DNA of 64,000 bases from Faecalimonas umbilicata (GTDB taxonomy: Bacteria > Bacillota > Clostridia > Lachnospirales > Lachnospiraceae). How positions within the stretch are numbered: the stretch's first letter is position 1; each line of letters begins with the position of its first letter. The notes beneath the pieces were generated by a model. The model was not told the DNA's origin, did not search any database, and saw only the letters and a program-made list of their open reading frames with translations. The DNA lies in contig NZ_SLZV01000004.1 in NCBI RefSeq assembly GCF_004346095.1, positions 1 through 64,000 on the forward strand, read 5' to 3'. Of the stretch, positions 42,451 through 52,643 are shown piece after piece. A program made the translations under genes and the position numbers.

Positions 42451-44943
42451 TTATACATACTCCTCTATGTACTGCTCAAACTCTTCCATAGACATCAGTA
42501 CCTTTCGCGGTTTGGTTCCTTCCTCCTCGCCAACGACACCAGCTTCGAAAAGCTGATCCATAATGCGTGCTGCACGGTTAAATCCAATTTTGAATACCCG
42601 CTGGAGCATTCCGATAGAAGCTTTGTCTTTTTCTATAATAAAACGTCCTGCATCTACAAAGTAGACATCGCGTTCATCGGCTCCTCCACCTGCTCCTGCA
42701 GCTGATGCCATTCCCGTCTGTGCACTGTTTACATGATTTTCTACTTCTTCATTATATACGGCATTTCCATTCTTTGTCACGAGATATTCTACAACATTTT
42801 GAACTTCTTTATCAGAGACAAATGCTCCCTGCACACGGGCAGGCTTCTGGTATCCCGATGGATAAAAAAGCATATCACCTTTTCCAAGAAGTTTTTCCGC
42901 TCCGTTCATATCAATGATTGTTCTGGAGTCCACTCCCGAAGACACCGAAAAAGCAATACGCGACGGCATATTTGCCTTGATCAATCCGGTAATAACATTC
43001 ACGGACGGTCTCTGTGTCGCAAGAACAAGATGAATTCCCGCTGCGCGGGCAAGCTGTGCCAGGCGGCAGATCGCCTCCTCGATTTCCCCTGGTGCCACCA
43101 TCATAAGGTCTGCAAGCTCATCAACAATAATGACAATCTGAGGCATTTTTTCTGGCTTTTCACCATTTTCTATCTGTTTTTCAACCTCAGATACCTTTTC
43201 GTTATATCCCCGTAAATCACGCACATTGTATTCCGCAAATAACCGATACCGCTTATCCATTTCCACAACAGCCCAGTTTAAAGCTCCCGATGCTTTCTTC
43301 GGATCTGTAACTACCGGAATCATCAAATGTGGAATCCCATTGTAGACACTTAACTCTACAACTTTTGGATCGATCATGATTAATTTCACCTCATCCGGAT
43401 CTGCTTTATATAAAATACTCATGATCAGTGTATTGATACAGACAGATTTTCCAGATCCTGTCGCACCTGCGATCAGAAGATGAGGCATCTTCATAATATC
43501 TGCCACAACAACCTTCCCTGCGATATCTCTTCCTGCTGCGAAAGCAATCTTGGAAGTACTCTTTTGAAATTCTTCCGTTTCCAGAAGATCCCGCAGCATC
43601 ACCGGGGAAGTCTCTTTGTTCGGAACCTCGATTCCAACTGCAGCTTTTCCCGGGATCGGCGCTTCAATACGAATGTCAGCGGCCGCCAGATTCAATTTGA
43701 TATCATCGGCAAGACCGACAATCTTACTGACTTTTACTCCCTGCTCCGGCTGAAGTTCATAGCGTGTCACAGATGGTCCACAACTTACATTTGTCACAGT
43801 AACACGTACTCCAAAATTATAAAGCGTCTGCTGCAACTTGTTCGCTGTCTCACGCAAATGTGCATCGGAATCCCCACCACCTGCTTTTCCACGCTTCAAT
43901 AGCGAAAGTGGTGGGCGCTGATAGTTTAATTTTGGTTGATGTTCCGTTTCTTTCCTCTCTCGTTCAACTTCTTCTGTCGCCTTTTGTGTCTCTTCCTCAC
44001 TGGATTTCTTTTTCTTTGCTCTCGTATTTTTTTTCTCTGTTGCAGGATCCGGTGCAAATGGATCTCCTGCCGGAGCTACTTCTTCTAAAACTTCCTGTTT
44101 CAAAGTAGGCTCTGCACGATTGATCACAAAATCCAGCGGCTGCTCCTCAAATGGAATTTCTTCCGGTTTTAATTCTTTCAAATCTTCCTTAGGCTGTGTG
44201 AGTGTAGTATCAAATGTCACACCTGATATATGCTGGTCTGCTTTAGCCGCTTTTTTGGCCTCTCGTTTCGCAGCTTTCTGCGCTTCTTTTATCGCTTTTG
44301 TTTCTTCTTTTTCAGCACGCGCTTCCCTTTTCGCAGATGCCTGTGTCCGTCTTTTTCTGACATCTTCCTTCGCAGATGTGTAAACTTTTGCACTGCCCTT
44401 TTTCAGCCCTCTTAAAAAGGACTTTTCCGTGATCAGCACAAGAAAGATGATCATTAAAATAATCACTATCACATAAGTTCCCGCGACTCCAACTGCCGGG
44501 CACAACAATTTTGTAAAAATCCCTCCGAGCAGTCCGCCGCCCTTTTTCTCCTTCGCTGCATATCTATAAAAGGAAATAATAGTCTGCTCTTTTTCAAATG
44601 GAACAGTAAGCAACTGTAAAAACGTGCAGAGCATGAAGGAAAAACCAACTCCTGCCCCCAGTTTTATGTATGCAAAAGAATTACCTCTGTTTGAAAATAC
44701 GAAAGCAGTCCCTAAAAAAAGTAAAACCGGCATGATATAAGCCGGCAGTCCAAAGATTCCGAACAAAAATGCAGAAACTGCATTTCCAAGAAATCCTCCC
44801 AGACCGAAATTACTCAAAATAAGAAGAATTGCCACTGCTAATGTCAAAAGAATGATAATCTCATCACGGAAAGAATAACTGTTTTGTGCCTTTTTCCCTT
44901 TTGTGCCTGCCTTTTTTGTTGTTTTGCCTTTCTTTGCAGCCAT
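42451..44943 (-). CDS. ftsK: DNA translocase FtsK/SpoIIIE
   Basis: An 830-residue septal DNA pump. A basic N-terminus is followed by about four TM helices (residues 25-175), then a charged, low-complexity linker (about 185-340) and the RecA-like motor with Walker [14 protein letters not shown], Walker [12 protein letters not shown] and the [12 protein letters not shown] sensor. A gamma winged-helix domain ends it ([29 protein letters not shown]-like, reading LFEAGVVG here). Acts in chromosome segregation and, if the organism sporulates, in forespore DNA transfer. Confidence 0.96.
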   Translation of the reverse strand: MAAKKGKTTKKAGTKGKKAQNSYSFRDEIIILLTLAVAILLILSNFGLGGFLGNAVSAFLFGIFGLPAYIMPVLLFLGTAFVFSNRGNSFAYIKLGAGVGFSFMLCTFLQLLTVPFEKEQTIISFYRYAAKEKKGGGLLGGIFTKLLCPAVGVAGTYVIVIILMIIFLVLITEKSFLRGLKKGSAKVYTSAKEDVRKRRTQASAKREARAEKEETKAIKEAQKAAKREAKKAAKADQHISGVTFDTTLTQPKEDLKELKPEEIPFEEQPLDFVINRAEPTLKQEVLEEVAPAGDPFAPDPATEKKNTRAKKKKSSEEETQKATEEVERERKETEHQPKLNYQRPPLSLLKRGKAGGGDSDAHLRETANKLQQTLYNFGVRVTVTNVSCGPSVTRYELQPEQGVKVSKIVGLADDIKLNLAAADIRIEAPIPGKAAVGIEVPNKETSPVMLRDLLETEEFQKSTSKIAFAAGRDIAGKVVVADIMKMPHLLIAGATGSGKSVCINTLIMSILYKADPDEVKLIMIDPKVVELSVYNGIPHLMIPVVTDPKKASGALNWAVVEMDKRYRLFAEYNVRDLRGYNEKVSEVEKQIENGEKPEKMPQIVIIVDELADLMMVAPGEIEEAICRLAQLARAAGIHLVLATQRPSVNVITGLIKANMPSRIAFSVSSGVDSRTIIDMNGAEKLLGKGDMLFYPSGYQKPARVQGAFVSDKEVQNVVEYLVTKNGNAVYNEEVENHVNSAQTGMASAAGAGGGADERDVYFVDAGRFIIEKDKASIGMLQRVFKIGFNRAARIMDQLFEAGVVGEEEGTKPRKVLMSMEEFEQYIEEYV

Positions 44944-45022
44944 ACAATATTCCCTCCTTGTTTCTTATTCGCAAGTTGTGGCACAGGCTATTTCCCATAC
45001 CACAACAAAACATACTATGTTT

Positions 45023-45031
45023 ATTATAACA
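45023..45031 (-). promoter_or_regulatory. Extended -10 upstream of ftsK
   Basis: Minus-strand TGTTATAAT just after the tepA stop, without a good -35. A GTTGTGG/CCACAAC hairpin (about 44975-45008) lies in the leader. Confidence 0.45.
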
Positions 45032-45721
45032 CTATTTTTTGTTCGCTTCAATCATTGCCTGCAATTTTTTTAATGCATCACTGATACCTCCAACCGCATC
45101 GATCAGTCCTTCCCGAACGGCATCTTCTCCTTCCAGCAATGTTCCCACATCTTTTACTAGCTGTGTCGAGTCTAGCATCAACTCTTCGACACGTTCTTGA
45201 GAAATACGGGAATGTTCTGCGAGAAACCGTGTAATACGATCTTGTGTCCGCTCCATATTCTTATAGCTTTGTAAGACACCAATAAACATTCCGGTCGAAC
45301 GCACTGGATGCACGATCATAGTTCCACTCGGTACAATAAAAGAGTAGTCTGCCGACACCGCGAGAGGTCCACCGATAGAATGACTGCCTCCCAGTACAAG
45401 CGAAACTGTCGGCTTACTAAGAGATGCTATCATCTCCGCAATTGCAAGTCCTGCTTCCACATCCCCGCCCATTGTATTGAGAAGGATCAGCACTCCATCA
45501 ATTTCTTCATTATCTTCTATTTCCGCAAGCTTTGGAAGTAGATGTTCATATTTTGTTGCTTTTGTATTTCCCGATACTGCTTCATGACCTTCGATTTCTC
45601 CAATAATTGTAAGAAGCTGGATACGATGCTTTTCTCTGTCTTTGTCAAGTTCAAGCGCTCCCATTTCTTTAATTTGTTCCGTCTCTTTTTCTTGATGATT
45701 ATCTCTTTCTTCCTGTCCCAT
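45032..45721 (-). CDS. tepA: ClpP-like serine protease TepA
   Basis: A 229-residue ClpP-fold protease (S14, YmfB/TepA branch). After a charged 40-residue N-terminus the fold starts with IQLLTIIGEIEGHE. The catalytic Ser is in LGGSHSIGGPLAVSADYS and His in MIVHPVRSTG. TepA genes sit next to ftsK/spoIIIE in many Firmicutes, as here. The start is the ATG at 45721, eight bases after AGGAG. It has been linked to protein translocation and spore proteins in Bacillus; its role here is inferred. Confidence 0.88.
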   Translation of the reverse strand: MGQEERDNHQEKETEQIKEMGALELDKDREKHRIQLLTIIGEIEGHEAVSGNTKATKYEHLLPKLAEIEDNEEIDGVLILLNTMGGDVEAGLAIAEMIASLSKPTVSLVLGGSHSIGGPLAVSADYSFIVPSGTMIVHPVRSTGMFIGVLQSYKNMERTQDRITRFLAEHSRISQERVEELMLDSTQLVKDVGTLLEGEDAVREGLIDAVGGISDALKKLQAMIEANKK

Positions 45722-45810
45722 TTCACACACTCCTGATATTTTCTTTTTAGTATGTGCAGAAAATAATATTTCATACTTTCCTGGAACATAAAGAACTCTT
45801 TGATCATATA

Positions 45811-45875
45811 AAAATACGTCTCACAAAACAATGTATCCCATCCATCGGACAACAGTATTCTGCAAGACGTATTTT
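45811..45875 (-). terminator. Terminator between the sulfhydrylase and tepA genes
   Basis: AAAATACGTCT pairs perfectly with AGACGTATTTT over a 43-nt partly structured loop, with T-runs on both sides. Confidence 0.65.
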
Positions 45876-45933
45876 ATTTATTTCTTCATCTGTACCATTT
45901 CATCAAAACAGGTCGGAGTTTCTTAGCTTACCA

Positions 45934-47217
45934 TTAGACATAGGCAAGTGCTTGCTCCAAATCTGCAATAATATCTTCTACATGTTCGATTCCGACACTA
46001 AGGCGGATAAGATCTGGCTGTACCCCTGCTTCGAGCAGTTCCTGTTCATTCATCTGACGATGTGTATGACTTGCCGGATGGAGCACCGATGTTCTCGCAT
46101 CTGCAACATGGGTAACAATCGCAGCCATCTGAAGATGATCCATCATCGCAACTGCTCCGTCTCTTCCCGCTTTCAGTCCAAAAGAAATCACTCCACATGT
46201 ACCATTCGGCATATACTTTTTCGCAAGTTCATGATACTTATTTCCTTCCAGCCCCGCATAGTTCACCCATGCCACTTTCTCATGGTTCTCAAGATACTCA
46301 GCAACTTTCTGCGCATTTTCACAATGTCTCTCAACCCTCAGACACAATGTCTCCAGTCCGATATTCAATAAAAATGCATTCTGTGGAGACTGAATCGATC
46401 CAAGATCCCTCATCAATTGTGCTGTCGCCTTCTGGATATAGGCCAGTTTTCCAAAGCGCTCTGTATAAATCACTCCATGATAAGTTTCATCCGGAGTTGT
46501 CAATCCCGGGAACTTTTCTTTTGCAGCATCCCAGTCAAAATTTCCACTGTCTACAATACAGCCTCCGACACAAGTCGCATGTCCATCCATATATTTTGTA
46601 GTAGAATGTGTTACAATATCTGCTCCCCACTCAAATGGACGGCAGTTCACTGGAGTCGCAAAAGTATTATCAACAATCAATGGAACCTGATGTGCATGAG
46701 CTGCCTTCGCAAACTTCTCAATATCCAGAACAACAAGGGATGGATTAGATATAGTCTCTCCAAATACTGCTTTTGTGTTCTCCCGAAATGCAGCATGTAA
46801 CTCCTCTTCTCCTGCATCCGGATCTACAAAGGTTGCTTCAATTCCCATTTTTTTCAATGTATGGGCATACAGATTATAGGTTCCCCCATAAAGTGCTGAC
46901 GCACATACAATGTGATCTCCAGCTTCTGCAATATTCATGATCGCATAGAAATTTGCTGCTTGTCCAGAGGAAGTAAGCATTGCTGCAACCCCTCCTTCCA
47001 GATCGCAGATTTTCGCTGCCACGGCATCGTTAGTAGGATTCTGAAGTCTTGTATAAAAATATCCTGCCTCCTCCAGGTCAAAAAGTCTGCCCATCTGCTC
47101 ACTGGACTCATACTTAAATGTTGTACTCTGGTAGATCGGGAGCACTCTGGCTTCTCCATTTTTCGGCTTCCAGCCTGATTGAATACATTTTGTCTCTGGT
47201 CTGTAATTATTGCTCAT
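45934..47217 (-). CDS. O-acetylhomoserine sulfhydrylase
   Basis: A 427-residue PLP enzyme of the Cys/Met metabolism family. LPIYQSTTFKYES, NPTNDAVAAKICDLEGG and the PLP lysine in THSTTKYMDGH are visible. Makes homocysteine from O-acetylhomoserine and sulfide (MetY-type), or acts as a cystathionine gamma-synthase relative; the length of about 427 favours the sulfhydrylase. The start is the ATG at 47217, eight bases after AGGAGG, rather than the upstream ATG at 47241. No SAM riboswitch or T-box is seen in its leader. Confidence 0.92.
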   Translation of the reverse strand: MSNNYRPETKCIQSGWKPKNGEARVLPIYQSTTFKYESSEQMGRLFDLEEAGYFYTRLQNPTNDAVAAKICDLEGGVAAMLTSSGQAANFYAIMNIAEAGDHIVCASALYGGTYNLYAHTLKKMGIEATFVDPDAGEEELHAAFRENTKAVFGETISNPSLVVLDIEKFAKAAHAHQVPLIVDNTFATPVNCRPFEWGADIVTHSTTKYMDGHATCVGGCIVDSGNFDWDAAKEKFPGLTTPDETYHGVIYTERFGKLAYIQKATAQLMRDLGSIQSPQNAFLLNIGLETLCLRVERHCENAQKVAEYLENHEKVAWVNYAGLEGNKYHELAKKYMPNGTCGVISFGLKAGRDGAVAMMDHLQMAAIVTHVADARTSVLHPASHTHRQMNEQELLEAGVQPDLIRLSVGIEHVEDIIADLEQALAYV

Positions 47218-47265
47218 TTGCGTTGCCTCCTGCGTATTCATTCTGATTTTTTCTCACTAGAATCT

Positions 47266-47294
47266 AGTATACCATTCAGAAAATATTTGCACAA
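47266..47294 (-). promoter_or_regulatory. Promoter of the sulfhydrylase gene
   Basis: Minus-strand TTGTGC (-35; 47289-47294), 17-bp spacer, TGGTATACT extended -10 (hexamer 47266-47271). Confidence 0.75.
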
Positions 47295-47365
47295 GAGCTA
47301 TCTTTTTCATGTTTTTTAATTTGTAATTGAAAATAATTTATCTAACTATGAAAATTTTATGCAAA

Positions 47366-47417
47366 AATGACACAGCCACTCTTTCACCTGGTTGGTGATC
47401 GATCTGACTGTGCCATT
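47366..47417 (-). terminator. Terminator of yebC
   Basis: AATGGCACAG pairs with CTGTGTCATT (one G-T pair), loop of about 32 nt, then TTT. A second small hairpin (GAGC-TGTT-GCTC) precedes it on the minus strand. Confidence 0.65.
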
Positions 47418-47486
47418 TATTCTTTTAAGAGCAACAGCTCCTTTTTGCTGCAAAATAACTACATGCTATACTCTAAACTGAATTTC

Positions 47487-48218
47487 TTATTCATCCCAGT
47501 TGTGGTACACTTCCTGGACATCATCATCTTCCTCAAGTAGATCCAATGTCTTCTGAATATTTTTCAGATCCTGTTCATCTGTCAACTCTACCCATGTCTG
47601 TGGGATCATGGTCACCTCTGCATTTGCCATCAGAATTCCTGCTTCTTCCAATTTCAGACGAACTTCACTGAAATCTTCCGGCACTGTCAACACTTCGTAG
47701 CTGTCTTCCTCTTCCACAAAATCTTCTGCTCCTGCATCTAAAGCAAGCATCATCAGTTCGTCAGAATCCATATCGCAATCTTCTTTTGCAATAATGATCT
47801 GTCCTTTCTCATCAAACATGAAAGAAACGCATCCCGGAGTCCCAACATTTCCACTACCTTTTGTGAAGGCATTGCGGACATTGGATGCAGTACGGTTCTT
47901 ATTATCTGTCAGCGCTTTCACAATGATCGCTGTTCCATTTGGTCCATATCCCTCATATGTAATGTGTTCGTAATTGTCAGCAGAACCTTCGCCCGCCGCT
48001 TTCTTAATACTGCGGTCGATGTTGTCATTTGGCATATTGTTTGCTTTTGCTTTTGCAATTACATCTCGCAGACGACTGTTATTTGCCGGATCCGGTCCGC
48101 CTCCTTCTTTTACTGCTACTGCAAGTTCTCTTCCGATCTTTGTAAAGATTTTTCCTTTTGCAGCATCATTTTTTTCCTTTTTATGCTTAATATTCGCAAA
48201 TTTTGAATGTCCTGACAT
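47487..48218 (-). CDS. YebC/PmpR-family protein
   Basis: A 243-residue protein with the invariant start [32 protein letters not shown] and three-domain layout of YebC. Members were annotated as transcription regulators; recent work ties some to relief of ribosome stalling at proline-rich stretches. Which role applies here is not visible. It has its own promoter within the end of the CBS-protein gene. Confidence 0.94.
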   Translation of the reverse strand: MSGHSKFANIKHKKEKNDAAKGKIFTKIGRELAVAVKEGGGPDPANNSRLRDVIAKAKANNMPNDNIDRSIKKAAGEGSADNYEHITYEGYGPNGTAIIVKALTDNKNRTASNVRNAFTKGSGNVGTPGCVSFMFDEKGQIIIAKEDCDMDSDELMMLALDAGAEDFVEEEDSYEVLTVPEDFSEVRLKLEEAGILMANAEVTMIPQTWVELTDEQDLKNIQKTLDLLEEDDDVQEVYHNWDE

Positions 48219-48255
48219 TACTCTAACCTCTTTCTATTTTGTATTTCACTGCTAT

Positions 48256-48284
48256 ATTCTATCACTAATCTTCTATCTTTTCAA
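48256..48284 (-). promoter_or_regulatory. Promoter of yebC
   Basis: Minus-strand TTGAAA (-35; 48279-48284), 17-bp spacer, TAGAAT (-10; 48256-48261). The -35 lies inside the final codons of the upstream gene. Confidence 0.65.
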
Positions 48285-49113
48285 CTTCAACCAACTCGAT
48301 CATATTATTGTCTACGCGAAGAATTCTAAAACAGTAAACATCATATTGTACCTCGCACGTCTCATGTTCAGCTGGAATCCGTTCAAGTTTCGAAATCAAA
48401 AAGCCATTCAACGTCTCATTTTCTTCATCTTCAATCTCGATTCCTAAAATCTCCTCCAGATCATCCAATGCTACTTTCCCCTTAACAAGATAGGTCCCAT
48501 TTTCCTGCCGGAAGTACAATGTTTCTTCTTCATCATATTCATCAAAAATGTTCCCGACGATTTCCTCAATGATATCTTCCATCGCTACGATCCCCGCTGT
48601 CTGTCCATACTCATCCAGCACAATAAATAAATGATTCTTTTCTGTGTTCATCTGTTTGAACAAACGGGATAGTCCTTTTGTTTCCGGGATAAAGCTGACC
48701 TCACGAAGACAATCTTTTAATTCTTTTACTTTGACCGGGCGAAGCTCTTTGTTTAAATAATATTTCATCGCGTCTCTAAGATGGATCGTACCGATAATAT
48801 CATCGATATTCTCCTCATAAACCGGAAATCTCGTAAACCGCTCATCCAGCATGAACTGCAAAGCATGTTCCAGCGTCTCACTGCCATCCACCGCTACAAT
48901 ATCCTTTCGATGCGTCATGATATCACGAGCATTTTTCCCACTGTACTGCAGCACATTCTTGATCATTCGCACTTCGTTTTCTTCAAGGTATCCCTGACTG
49001 CCGCACTCTTCTACCACATGTTCAACCGCTTCCTGCACTTCTTCTTTGCTCTCCGGACTCTCTCCGGATACTATCTGCTTCAAATTTTTCCACAGACGCC
49101 TCTCTTCTTCCAT
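48265..49113 (-). CDS. CBS-pair / CorC_HlyC-domain protein (soluble CorC type)
   Basis: A 282-residue cytoplasmic protein. A short helical start (1-55), two CBS motifs (DIMTHRKDIVAVDGSETL at about 65; FKQMNTEKNHLFIVLDEYGQTAGIV at about 150) and a C-terminal transporter-associated CorC_HlyC domain (about 200-275). It lacks the N-terminal four-TM CNNM domain found in YhdP/TlyC-like membrane members, so it resembles CorC, implicated in Mg2+/Co2+ handling. It follows mazF by 14 bp in the alr operon. Confidence 0.88.
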   Translation of the reverse strand: MEEERRLWKNLKQIVSGESPESKEEVQEAVEHVVEECGSQGYLEENEVRMIKNVLQYSGKNARDIMTHRKDIVAVDGSETLEHALQFMLDERFTRFPVYEENIDDIIGTIHLRDAMKYYLNKELRPVKVKELKDCLREVSFIPETKGLSRLFKQMNTEKNHLFIVLDEYGQTAGIVAMEDIIEEIVGNIFDEYDEEETLYFRQENGTYLVKGKVALDDLEEILGIEIEDEENETLNGFLISKLERIPAEHETCEVQYDVYCFRILRVDNNMIELVEVEKIED

Positions 49114-49127
49114 CGTCTACTCCTTTA

Positions 49128-49475
49128 CTATGTATGAAGCTCCAGACTGATTTTCAGTGCTTCATTAACTTTTTTCATTAGTTCTTGATCTAGATGACAA
49201 ACCTGCTCCCTGAGCCTCTGTTTGTCGATTGTACGGATCTGCTCTAACAGTACGACTGAATTCTTTACCAGTCTGCATTTTTTTGCATCAATCTCAATAT
49301 GCGTTGGCAGTTTCGCCTTATTCATCTTCGATGTGATGGCGGCACAGATGACTGTTGGACTATGTTTGTTCCCAATATCATTCTGTATGATCAATACTGG
49401 TCTGATACCTCCCTGTTCCGATCCGACAACTGGACTTAAATCTGCATAAAAAATATCCCCTCGTTTTACAACCAC
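49128..49475 (-). CDS. MazF/EndoA-type mRNA interferase
   Basis: A 115-residue PemK-like RNase. [22 protein letters not shown] and [19 protein letters not shown] are nearly those of Bacillus EndoA, including the catalytic Arg/Thr region (GIRPV; AAITSK). The start is the GTG at 49475, ten bases after GGAG, giving the canonical N-terminus; a TTG at 49499 lacks a site. The usual antitoxin gene between alr and mazF is missing: only 79 bp separate the alr stop from this start. Confidence 0.93.
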   Translation of the reverse strand: MVVKRGDIFYADLSPVVGSEQGGIRPVLIIQNDIGNKHSPTVICAAITSKMNKAKLPTHIEIDAKKCRLVKNSVVLLEQIRTIDKQRLREQVCHLDQELMKKVNEALKISLELHT

Positions 49476-49554
49476 TCTATTCACACTCCGATTCTTCAAG
49501 ATACAAAAAGTATTTCCTCTTTTCTCGGATGTATTCTTTAGAGCTTTATTTTAT

Positions 49555-50721
49555 TTAAGCAAAATAATCTACCTGTTCTTCAACCTTCCCATCCTGCACA
49601 TAGACACGCGGGATCCGCTTCCCAAGATCACAGACAAACTCATAATTAAACCTGCCAGATAACTCGCTTAACTTTTCCACCGGGAGATACTCTTCCTGAT
49701 CTCTTCCGATCAACGTCACTTTATCCCCAAATTTCACCTCTGGGATATCTGATACGTCCACCATGAACTGATCCATGCAGATTCTTCCGATAATTGGAGC
49801 TTTTTTACCGCGAATCAACACATATCCGGTATCCGAAAGGCTTCTCGGATACCCATCACCATATCCGATCGGAATGGTCGCAATCCGCATCTGACGCTCT
49901 GACACAAAATCACCGCCATAGCTTACCGGCGTCCCTGCCGGGATGTCTTTTACAAATGCAATATGGCTTTTCAAAGACAATGCCGGTTTTAACTGCACCT
50001 TTTTCTTATCGACTTCCTCCGAAGGATAGAGCCCATAAATTGCGATCCCGGCACGTACCAGATTATAATCAGCCCTGCGAACATCTATAATTCCTGCACT
50101 GTTTGACGCATGAACATACGGGAAAGTAACCCCTTCTTCTTCCAGTCTCTGTGTCATCCACTCAAACTTTTCCAATTGCATCATTGTAAACGTCTTATCT
50201 TCTTCGTCCGCTTTAGCGAAATGGGTAAAAACTCCCTCCAGCACTAAATTCGGAAGTTCTGCAATCTCCTTGATTTCTTCAATACTGCTTTCTTCTGCAG
50301 AAAATCCAAGCCTCGCCATCCCGGTATCCAGTTTAATATGTACATATGCCTGCTCCCCTTTTTCAACTGCCAGAGCTGAAATCGCCTCTGCCATCTCTTT
50401 TGTATAAACATTCATACGGATTTCATATTTCAACATCTCCCAATATTGATCTGGGAAAATACATCCCAACACCAAAATCGGCTTTTGAATCTCTGCCGCA
50501 CGGAGCACAACCGCCTCATCTAATGTTGCCACGGCATATCCCCACACATAATCATATGATTCCAGCATCGATGCAACCTGCACAGCTCCATGCCCATATC
50601 CGTCTGTTTTGATCACAGCAACCATCTCAGTTCCTTCTTTGAGATTTTTTTTCATCTGTTCCATATTCCATGCTACTGCATCTAGATCTATCTTTGCATA
50701 CACTCTGCTATAAGTTTTCAT
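49555..50721 (-). CDS. alr: Alanine racemase
   Basis: A 388-residue PLP enzyme providing D-alanine for peptidoglycan. PLP lysine is Lys38 in AVIKTDGYGHGA (usually AVVKANAYGHG); the second catalytic residue is the Tyr in the C-terminal beta domain (SYGGDFV / IPIGYGDGYPR region). Placed in the rex-acpS-nnr-alr-mazF array, as in Bacilli and other Clostridia. Confidence 0.95.
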   Translation of the reverse strand: MKTYSRVYAKIDLDAVAWNMEQMKKNLKEGTEMVAVIKTDGYGHGAVQVASMLESYDYVWGYAVATLDEAVVLRAAEIQKPILVLGCIFPDQYWEMLKYEIRMNVYTKEMAEAISALAVEKGEQAYVHIKLDTGMARLGFSAEESSIEEIKEIAELPNLVLEGVFTHFAKADEEDKTFTMMQLEKFEWMTQRLEEEGVTFPYVHASNSAGIIDVRRADYNLVRAGIAIYGLYPSEEVDKKKVQLKPALSLKSHIAFVKDIPAGTPVSYGGDFVSERQMRIATIPIGYGDGYPRSLSDTGYVLIRGKKAPIIGRICMDQFMVDVSDIPEVKFGDKVTLIGRDQEEYLPVEKLSELSGRFNYEFVCDLGKRIPRVYVQDGKVEEQVDYFA

Positions 50722-50755
50722 TTATCTGCCCCTTACTACTTTTTATTCTGTTCTT

Positions 50756-52273
50756 TTAACACTTTTCACGCAAAATCATCTCTGTGCTTTCCGCGGTCAG
50801 CACTTCTGCAATCCCATCAAGAATATCACTTGCAAGAACACTATAACTGCCTTTTTTCTTCTGTGCAGCATCTCCCGCCAAACCATGCAAAAACACCCCG
50901 AGTGTTCCCGCTTCATACGGCTCTATTTTCTGTGCAAGTAACCCCGTGATCATGCCGCCAAGGACATCACCGGCTCCCCCTTTTGCCATCGACTGATTGC
51001 CGGAAGTATTCACATATACTGGCCGTCCATCTCTTCCTACAAGTGTTCGTGCATCTTTCATCACACAGACAGACGGAATCGATCCGAGAAATTCCTGAAA
51101 ATACCGAAAACGTTCTTCTTTTAATTCCTTCACGGAATGCCCGCATAGCCCTGCCATTTCTTTCATGTGGGGAGTCAATATACAATCCGGTGTCAATTTC
51201 TCAAAAAGTGCCCTGTCTTTTGACAAAATGTTCAATCCATCCGCATCGATCATGCACGGCTTTTTTGCACAGCGAACGGTAGTTGAAAGAAGGTGCTGTG
51301 CGGTCTCACTCATCGAAAGTCCTGAACCGATTCCAACAACATCCGCCCATTCCAGCAGTTCCTTTAGCTTTTCTTCCTCATACCTTTCATATGTGGTAAT
51401 GATCGCCTCCGGGAGCAGTTGCTGCAAGTTCGACTGATTTTCTTTTGCTGTATAAATCTGTACAAGTCCGGCACCTGTCAGATATGCCGCCTTTGCACTA
51501 AAGTAAGCAGCACCTGCCATTCCCGGACTTCCCACGATCAAAAGCACTTTCCCGTAGTTACCCTTGTGAGCATCCGGATCACGCGCAGGAAGCAGATTTT
51601 TCAAATCCGTCCTATCGTAAGTATAGCACACATCTCCCCTCCCATCATATACAGAAGGTTCAATTCCAATGGAGGCCGTCACAAGCTTTCCGACAAGCTT
51701 GCGCGCCATACCAAACAACATCCCAATCTTTTGAAATGCAAATGTGACTGTAAAATCTGCTGCGAATGCAATTCCCAGTACATCTCCTGTATCTGCCGAA
51801 AGTCCCGATGGAATGTCTACAGCGACTTTTATGGCATCCATCTGATTTAAGTTTTCAATCACATTATAATATGTCCCGGAAACCTGTCTTGATAATCCAA
51901 TTCCAAAAATTGCATCTACGATCACCGTATAACAATCTTCTCCTACCCGTTCTTTTACAGGTACTCCATAGTGGACCGCGATCTGTTTCTGAAGCCTTGT
52001 CTCCTCTGTCATAGAAGATTCCTTCCCGACAAACCAGACATCCACAGCATATCCTTTTAGATGCAAAAGTCTTGCGACAGCAAAACCATCTCCTCCATTA
52101 TTTCCGGAACCACAGACAACGAGCACCTTTTTTAAATCTAGTTGCTCAGACTCCATCATCTCCACAACAGAAAGTGCCGCCCGCTCCATCAGAACCATCG
52201 ACGGCATACCCATCTCTGTGATCGTCTTTTGGTCTCCCTGTTTCATCTGCGCTCCAGTCGGCAGATATCTCAT
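50756..52273 (-). CDS. nnr: Bifunctional NAD(P)H-hydrate epimerase / ADP-dependent dehydratase
   Basis: A 505-residue repair enzyme that recycles damaged NAD(P)H. Residues 1-215 are the YjeF_N epimerase (VLVVCGSGNNGGDGFAVARLL, VDIPSGLSADTG); residues 225-500 the ribokinase-like dehydratase (KGNYGKVLLIVGSPGMAGAAYFSA, KGGAGDVLGGMI). The start is the ATG at 52273 with GGGGG upstream; the longer frame to 52336 would run into acpS. One base separates it from the acpS stop. Confidence 0.95.
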   Translation of the reverse strand: MRYLPTGAQMKQGDQKTITEMGMPSMVLMERAALSVVEMMESEQLDLKKVLVVCGSGNNGGDGFAVARLLHLKGYAVDVWFVGKESSMTEETRLQKQIAVHYGVPVKERVGEDCYTVIVDAIFGIGLSRQVSGTYYNVIENLNQMDAIKVAVDIPSGLSADTGDVLGIAFAADFTVTFAFQKIGMLFGMARKLVGKLVTASIGIEPSVYDGRGDVCYTYDRTDLKNLLPARDPDAHKGNYGKVLLIVGSPGMAGAAYFSAKAAYLTGAGLVQIYTAKENQSNLQQLLPEAIITTYERYEEEKLKELLEWADVVGIGSGLSMSETAQHLLSTTVRCAKKPCMIDADGLNILSKDRALFEKLTPDCILTPHMKEMAGLCGHSVKELKEERFRYFQEFLGSIPSVCVMKDARTLVGRDGRPVYVNTSGNQSMAKGGAGDVLGGMITGLLAQKIEPYEAGTLGVFLHGLAGDAAQKKKGSYSVLASDILDGIAEVLTAESTEMILREKC

Positions 52274-52274
52274 A

Positions 52275-52637
52275 TTATTCCCCCTCTCCCACTGCAAATG
52301 CAACAGCATAACAATCAGTATTCGTAATGGAAACATGTATTTTTACAATACCGGCAGATACTGCCGCCTCCTTTGCCCCTCGCAAAAGATTCACATAAGG
52401 TTTGCCTCTCTCATCCCTCAATACCTCGATATCTCCAGGACGAAATCCTGAAAATCCGGTTCCAAATACTTTCGCCACAGCCTCTTTGACTGCAAAATTG
52501 CCTGCTGCTTTCTCCATCTGCCCGCGAATCATCTCCTGTTCCCGCACGGAAAAACAACGCGTAAAAAAAGCCTGCTTTCCACACGCTTTCCTTACACGTT
52601 CTATTTCTATCATATCGGTTCCAACTCCAATGATCAT
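52275..52637 (-). CDS. acpS: Holo-[acyl-carrier-protein] synthase
   Basis: A 120-residue phosphopantetheinyl transferase that activates acyl carrier protein. GVGTDMIEIERVRK holds the Mg2+ Asp8, and AGNFAVKEAVAKVFGTG the second metal ligand Glu. Length is typical. It lies 6 bp after the rex stop. Confidence 0.95.
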   Translation of the reverse strand: MIIGVGTDMIEIERVRKACGKQAFFTRCFSVREQEMIRGQMEKAAGNFAVKEAVAKVFGTGFSGFRPGDIEVLRDERGKPYVNLLRGAKEAAVSAGIVKIHVSITNTDCYAVAFAVGEGE

Positions 52638-52643
52638 CGTTTC

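Noticed and set aside
47242-47486. SAM riboswitch or T-box in the leader of the sulfhydrylase gene
   Set aside because: The leader after the promoter is only about 40 nt and shows no conserved core; the larger gap is explained by terminator hairpins.
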